Shown one piece after another: positions 58,703 to 64,000 of a stretch of 64,000 nt of DNA (within the stretch, counting starts at the first letter, position 1; each line of letters opens with the position of its first letter). The notes below the pieces were generated by a model, which saw nothing but the letters and a program-made list of their open reading frames with translations, was not told the DNA's origin and did not search any database. The position numbers were made by a program, and so were the translations under genes. The stretch is taken from contig NC_088321.1 of the NCBI RefSeq assembly GCF_910592395.1, positions 14,942,001-15,006,000 of the forward strand, read 5' to 3'. The DNA is from Lineus longissimus (taxonomy: Eukaryota > Nemertea > Pilidiophora > Heteronemertea > Lineidae).

Positions 58703-61700
58703 TGAACTGTAATTTTTGCATCCAGATTCAACTGAAAGTGCTTTTCAGGAACCATGGCTGGGACTTGGATCCCCCCCCCCCCCCCCGCACGTTATTTCTT
58801 GCAAAGCCACGTTTTATCAAGCAGCATGACACTTTTACAGGCGCCAGCGATTTTTATCCAAATATCAAAAAAAATTTATCAACAGAAAAATATTCTGTGT
58901 ACACAACAGGTGACTTCAGCTATGGCTGCCTGCTGAAAAATCTGTAAGTACGTTATTGCAGTTAAATGGCGGAAAAAAGTGATGCTTGCCTCTCAGACGT
59001 TTTGAGCCAGCTCTGGAGCCACGAGCAATTAACTATCACAACTAACTGGTAATTCCATCCGCATCTTAGGCGGAATTTCGAACTCAGGTTCTCCGCGTAC
59101 GTCAATGCCCTGGGGACGAGGTTCAGTGGAAATGAGAAACTTTTAAAAGGTTTACCTGAGACGCACCGCACCAGCCTGTCAACAAACTCGGCCAGATTTT
59201 ATACACAACCAGATAATGGGTGCCACAATTTAGACAAAAAGCAAGATTATTGGATCACGGTTGTAATATCCGATATTGTACACTTATATCCATGCGGTTT
59301 AGATAAATTGTAATTCTTGGATGGGCCACTTTGTTTCAGCTGCGATTCCATGTTTTGGATGCAGCCAGTACTCGCAGACGCGGTGCCAGTCTAATGATGT
59401 GGCGTCTAAATGGTATTGTACAACAGAGGCACATTTTTCTCCATGATAGTACAGTTAATGAGCCACTCTCCAGGCATAGGTCGGCGTTGAGTTATCTCTC
59501 ATTTGGAGGATGGATTAACCCTTTTCAACTCTCTTGCTGGTTACGAAACATAATGCTCTGATGATTCTGAAATGGCTGAGCCACACTGTCTTTTTAAGTA
59601 ACACTGTATTTTTAGTGAATATGCTGATTCTGGGCCTAAATGGTAACATGTCTTAACCTGAATGAACATGTTTTCCCAAATTAGACACATAAATGGCTGC
59701 ATCAATCGGTTCAAAACTTCCTAAAATTTTCATACAATTTTTGTGTCCCCCATTTCGTTCCACAGATCACAGGCCTTAAAGGGTTAACTCAACAGAAGAA
59801 GGTGTGGAAACACGCACTTTATTCTGAGACGGAGGTCGCCTCCGTCCAATCAGTTGAACAATCTCTACTCAGTCTGACCGAAACAATCACGCACCACCAC
59901 AGAAAAATGGTGGACATCAAAAATGGAGCCACCAAGTCCTGTAGCGCCGAAAGAACAAAACCCAGCGACTTATAGTCTCCAGGATTTTCTAAATAACAAT
60001 GGGGGCTATCTTCTCTGGGATCAAAAATCCGTAGAACATGGTCCGTGAATAGCCATAATTCCCTGAGGTTTGTTGACGGGCAGACTGAGCGTATAGTGCG
60101 GGCCATGCCGGGCTATTGTTCAGGCCGTGGAGGGGCATTGTTTGCGAGCTTAGTCTAATTTGGACAGCGGACCTGCACTATTTCAAGTGGTGTATTGGTC
60201 TGGAGACTTCTTAAGCAACTTTATAGTCTCTGTGTCAAAGCTGACATATTTGTTTAAATATTTTGATAACTTTTTATATTAAAACGCAACAAGCTTTTTT
60301 GTGGACAATTTTTTATTACTTTTTATAACTTGAGTTATTTTTTGGAAGATTGCACAATTCATCATTCGGATGGGTCTGCAGAGTTTGACATAATTCATTT
60401 GATTCTCTCTATATGGTTTTTAAAAATGTCTTCATCTGTCAAGTGGAAACAATTATTGTAAGTTTTAGGGAAAAAACTCGCTTAAACCACCTGACACCAA
60501 GAGCTGTGGGAGTGGGACACAGGAAACACTCTCAAACAGCCCATCATGGAAGCATCATGGTGTGTCAAAGTAGGTACAACCAGCTTTCCAGTATACCGCA
60601 ACCAAACAAATCCCACACAGAACCCGACCCAGCCAAAAACTGCCACAAAGTCATAGTACACCAAGGGTTAAAATGTCAATGAAAACACAGTGGGCCATGA
60701 ATAATTGGGTCATTTACTATTCTCTGGGCCACCTAGTCTTTCCTGGGGCACCATTCATTGCAGCGATTAGACCCACAGAGACCAATCACAGGTGCTTCAG
60801 GCCTTTAGACACTGGGACACAGCCAAATGTATACCTTGTAGGTATATGTTTAGGGAAATACCTGTGACACTAACCCTTAACCCTTTCCTATTGACCAGCC
60901 CTCAATGCCAGTGCCACTCTCTCCTTAACTGTCTATAGATAGAGTAAAAAAGCAGATACAGGCAGATGTATACTGCGTCTAGACTGCTGTCTGTACCCTC
61001 AAGACCACAACAAATGAGTAAGTCCGGGGCCCTTCCCTGTAGCTTTTCTATAGATGACATCAGTACAGGTGTATGGCAGGTACAGCAGCAGGTACAAGCA
61101 GATGAATACTGCCACTAATATACTGCTGTCTATACCAAATGAAGATGTCCGAGGCGTATTTTTAACCCTTGCCCCAGTTGAAACATTGGATACAGCCGGC
61201 GGCAATGCCCTCTGACATCTCACGTTCATGCCTGGGACGACGATGAGAGAGAAAACAGATGCAGCCAGCGAATCCAGCGGATCAGTTTCGGTGGCCATTT
61301 CTCGGCGTGCAATCGACAATGTTTTTAAAACTATACACACACTCCTCCCAACCTCTTACCAACGAACGAAAGCACCCTCAAGTTGAGAGAGGCGTTAGGA
61401 TGACGTCCTTGACGGTTTTTCTTTTGCCAAGAATGGAGATGCAGTCAGATTTTCTCGTTGCGTTCAGAAATAGATGATATTTGTACATCCGATATGACTT
61501 CGGGTGGTAAGTATGTACTTTTGTCCGAGGAAAAGAAAGCAACCGTTTGGTGCAGAGACCTAAATATGGACGTAGCGCGTTAAGCAATTTTTCTTGAAAA
61601 TCAATGTGAAAGTGTAACCAGACGTTTGCAGAAGAAGATCGTGGAGACATTGCATTAAATGGAGGGGGTGACGTAATGTCCCCCCCCCCCAGGGAACGAC

Positions 61701-61714
61701 ACGTCCCCAGAATT
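58703..61714. other. Nothing gene-like recognised
   Basis: There is a poly-C run at 58771. A loosely repeated segment lies at 60933-61140 (GCAGATGTATACTGCGTCTA..GACTGCTGTCTGTACC / GCAGATGAATACTGCCACTA..TACTGCTGTCTATACC), related to 50685-50720. Confidence 0.45.
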
Positions 61715-61845
61715 TACCTGGTTCAATTCAGGTGCCTTGCTCAAAGACACAATGACAAAACAACAATGATCCTGCGACAGTCGAACCAACAACCTCCGAA
61801 ATATCAGCCCGGCGCTCTACCTACAAGGTTGATCATCCAACACCG
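61715..61845 (-). mobile_element. tRNA-derived SINE, 5' part
   Basis: Minus strand: TTGTAGGTAGAGCGCCGGGC (box A), GTTGTTGGTTCGACTGTCGC (box B), then TGTCTTTGAGCAAGGCACCT, the body motif also at 8510. No tail found. Confidence 0.6.
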
Positions 61846-62089
61846 AACAATTCCCACTCGGGCGATGAATTCTCTTCGTCGTTAACCCGGAAATGCACCT
61901 GAACAAAACAACCCACCGCAGAAGCAAAAATCGTAAAAGTACATCAATTTTTCTCAATTGGGTCACGATCCAGGAATTCACCGTCTCCTACGGTCATAAC
62001 TCATACTTAACGTCAAATCTTAGATTGGCGATGGTTGATTATAAAATGTGACTTGGCATAACAGGCGGAATATGCGATGCATTGATTAC

Positions 62090-62475
62090 CTGTTACGACT
62101 AGCCTTAAAGTACATTCGTTCGGGACGCACCGGTGATAACTTGATTAACGTTTTACGACGCACTCCCAGCGCGGTTTTACGGACAATTCGGCAGGCGGTT
62201 CACGTCGCATGAATCCATTTCATTTCAGCGGAGACAATGTTATATAACTCTTGGCCCACGTTGTTGTGACTGGCATTAAAGTACATTCTGAACACGACAG
62301 CAATAATTTGATTAATGTTTTAATTCTCGCGACTAACGTCGTTTTATGGCCCATTCCATTAGCGGTCCAAACCATTCACGGAAGACGTAACGTGTAATGC
62401 ATGAGTCCAAGCCGTTGTCATGGCATAAGAGTACATGAGATTTGAACTAATTTGATTAATGTTTTAATTCTCCTA
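62090..62475. repeat. Diverged tandem repeat, three copies
   Basis: Three copies share TTAAAGTACATT (or ATAAGAGTACAT) followed about 35 bp later by ATAATTTGATTAATGTTTTA (first copy: GATAACTTGATTAACGTTTT): 62093-62160, 62260-62333 and 62414-62474. Spacing is about 167 and 150 bp. The cores are far better kept than the spacers. Confidence 0.7.
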
Positions 62476-63630
62476 AACAACATCCCTCTACTACTCAGAT
62501 CTGGAATCAACTTATCCTCACTTAGTGACAAATGTTATAAAATTCAAAGCCCCTATTCGACTGCGCTTCAGATTTTCGCATCGGAAATCCAATTTAGAAG
62601 ATGTCTGAGAAGTTTTATTAACCTGTAATGTGATTATTTGGTGGCTGTGACAAGAATCAGTCAACGCAGCCTGCACACAAGAGATATTTTTGTCACAGAC
62701 AGCAGCGATTATAATTGCAATATGCAGCAATTAAAATCACTCATTGGTGCAGCACTCAACCGCTTCATCAAATTTACAATCAAGTCACGTTTCGGGGCGA
62801 CGATCCACTACGGCGAAAGCTCCCAGGATGCCCCAGTCTCCCAATGGTTCATGAAACAAGGGACAAATATATCACAACGGAGCCACAATACGGCGGCCCT
62901 CGTTAGACACGAGGCTCGACGAGCAATCTGCAGAGGAAATGGATACAAATTGTCAGTTGATTTGGCTCGGGTCTTAAGCCGGAGCCGAAAGGCTGTGCGT
63001 TTGATTCATATACACCCAGTATTGTCTATTCAAGGGAGAGCAAGCTAGTCGGCGGATGATCAACAAAATCTTGGCGTTAACCCTCGAGAAGGTTTATAAA
63101 AATTATATAACTCAGCCAGTTTTAATGGTTTCCAAAAACAGTCTCGCGAAGACGTTTTTAATCCTCGTGAAAACCGTGCATGGAGCCTAGTCAATCCACC
63201 CGGAGATGGATGCGTCGCTGTTTTCAAATCTTGGTCAATCAACGAAGGACCATAAGTCAATATGCCCCAATCGGCGAGAATTAATAAAGCTTTGCCGGCG
63301 TCTGTGAGTTTAACGTACTAATTTCTCATCGATACCCTTCAGAGTGGCGGATTTCGAGCCATGAAATTTATTTCCGAAAGTTGGCATCCTATTCATCAAC
63401 GTCAACAAACTCAACAACACGGAACGCATTTTTATCGAACGAAAATATGCACTTTGAGTGAATTGAACAGGATTCTCAGAAAGCACAGGAAATGAGCGAC
63501 TGGTTGTTTTTGTCTGTTTCCATAGCGATGAGTTTCAGTGACTCCATCATCACAATCTGGCACCCTTCTGATCTCGAACCAATAATCCTGCAGACGACGT
63601 TCTGATGGATTCAAGAAGACCAGATCCATG
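62476..63630. other. Nothing recognised; 136-codon frame without homology
   Basis: The plus-strand frame 62638-63048 has no recognised domain, no splice context and mixed composition. It is the longest non-repeat frame in the last 15 kb; I do not call it a gene. Confidence 0.4.
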
Positions 63631-63633
63631 ACT

Positions 63634-63984
63634 CCAAATTCTCCCCAACAGATGATAAGGAACAGCTGGAGTTGGTGAGGAGAATTGGATATTCGATCAA
63701 GTGGATTTAAACCCTGTTTTCCAGGACCCAAAAGTGCGACTCTAAATTCTCCTTACATAGTTTGGGGATCCGCTGGATCATGTTGGGAGAATTGAATAAC
63801 TGATCAGTTGGATTTGAGAGCCATTGACGACTGCAGCAAAACAAGACTACGGTCAAATTTTCCCGGAGAATGTTAGCCGCCATCTACCAATCCTCTGCCT
63901 GTTTAGCTTGGAGCCAAACTTTCAACTCCAAATTCTCCCAACCTGGTGTTAACGATCAGCTACAAAGGTTAAGGAGAATTGACA
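63634..63984. ncRNA. Array of three related hairpins (candidate structured element)
   Basis: Inverted repeats AATTCTCC / GGAGAATT lie at 63637-63686, 63745-63793 and 63931-63980, each 49-50 bases end to end. Inner pairing differs between copies: CCAAC/GTTGG, GATCC/GGATC flanked by CAT/ATG, and AACC/GGTT. Each is preceded by ACTC(C/T)AA. The first two are followed by a kept segment ending TTGGATTT or GTGGATTT with a GATCA before it. The array probably continues beyond the window. Transcription is unproven; a tandem palindromic repeat is the alternative. Confidence 0.4.
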
Positions 63985-64000
63985 AATTAATCGCCTGGAG

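Noticed and set aside
62638-63048. 136-codon plus-strand frame
   Set aside because: No recognised domain and no supporting context; kept only as a note in the feature list.

Overview
This is eukaryotic DNA from an animal, not a microbial contig. Coding sequence comes in short exons with GT/AG borders and matching phases, introns reach about 11.5 kb, and most of the window is AT-rich non-coding DNA full of MITE-like fold-back elements, tRNA-derived SINE remnants and minisatellites. The gene content (RFX5/7-type RFX factor, PSMB4, inhibitory SMAD, IRP/aconitase) and the repeat style suggest a marine invertebrate, plausibly a lophotrochozoan. The species cannot be fixed from sequence alone.

Layout. 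1-3.7 kb: about 2.2 near-identical copies of a 1.58-kb satellite plus a rearranged edge; each full copy carries a nested element with inverted repeats. 4.9-5.3 kb: tandem copies of a dispersed ~178-bp repeat. 5.6-8.1 kb: 3' end of a plus-strand cytosolic aconitase/IRP gene, whose penultimate exon is present three times, each copy damaged, followed by an intact terminal exon. 8.1-17.6 kb: intergenic DNA with a SINE, a 400-bp tandem duplication, fold-back elements, a cluster of four related hairpins (15.6-16.1 kb) and an array of a GCACTCC motif (16.4-16.9 kb). 17.6-34.6 kb, minus strand: a complete RFX7-like gene (six coding exons; the last exon has an apparent one-base frame break near its end). 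38.4-40.9 kb, minus strand: a complete five-exon PSMB4 gene. 41-48.5 kb: intergenic. 48.5-49.0 kb, minus strand: the terminal MH2 exon of an inhibitory SMAD (SMAD6/7). Its upstream exons were not found, so 49-64 kb is probably its intron or 5' region; it holds two large minisatellites, a cluster of pogo-like MITEs, a SINE, a diverged tandem repeat and, at the very end, a second hairpin array.

The genes do not form an operon. RFX7 (transcription factor), PSMB4 (20S proteasome beta subunit) and the I-SMAD (BMP/TGF-beta antagonist) lie on the same strand, and the IRP gene converges on RFX7. In human 1q21 the RFX7 paralogue RFX5 lies close to PSMB4, so the RFX5/7-PSMB4 linkage looks like old microsynteny. 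No reverse transcriptase or transposase reading frame was recognised; all mobile elements seen are non-autonomous. The signals that known features explain least are the two hairpin arrays and the GCACTCC array.
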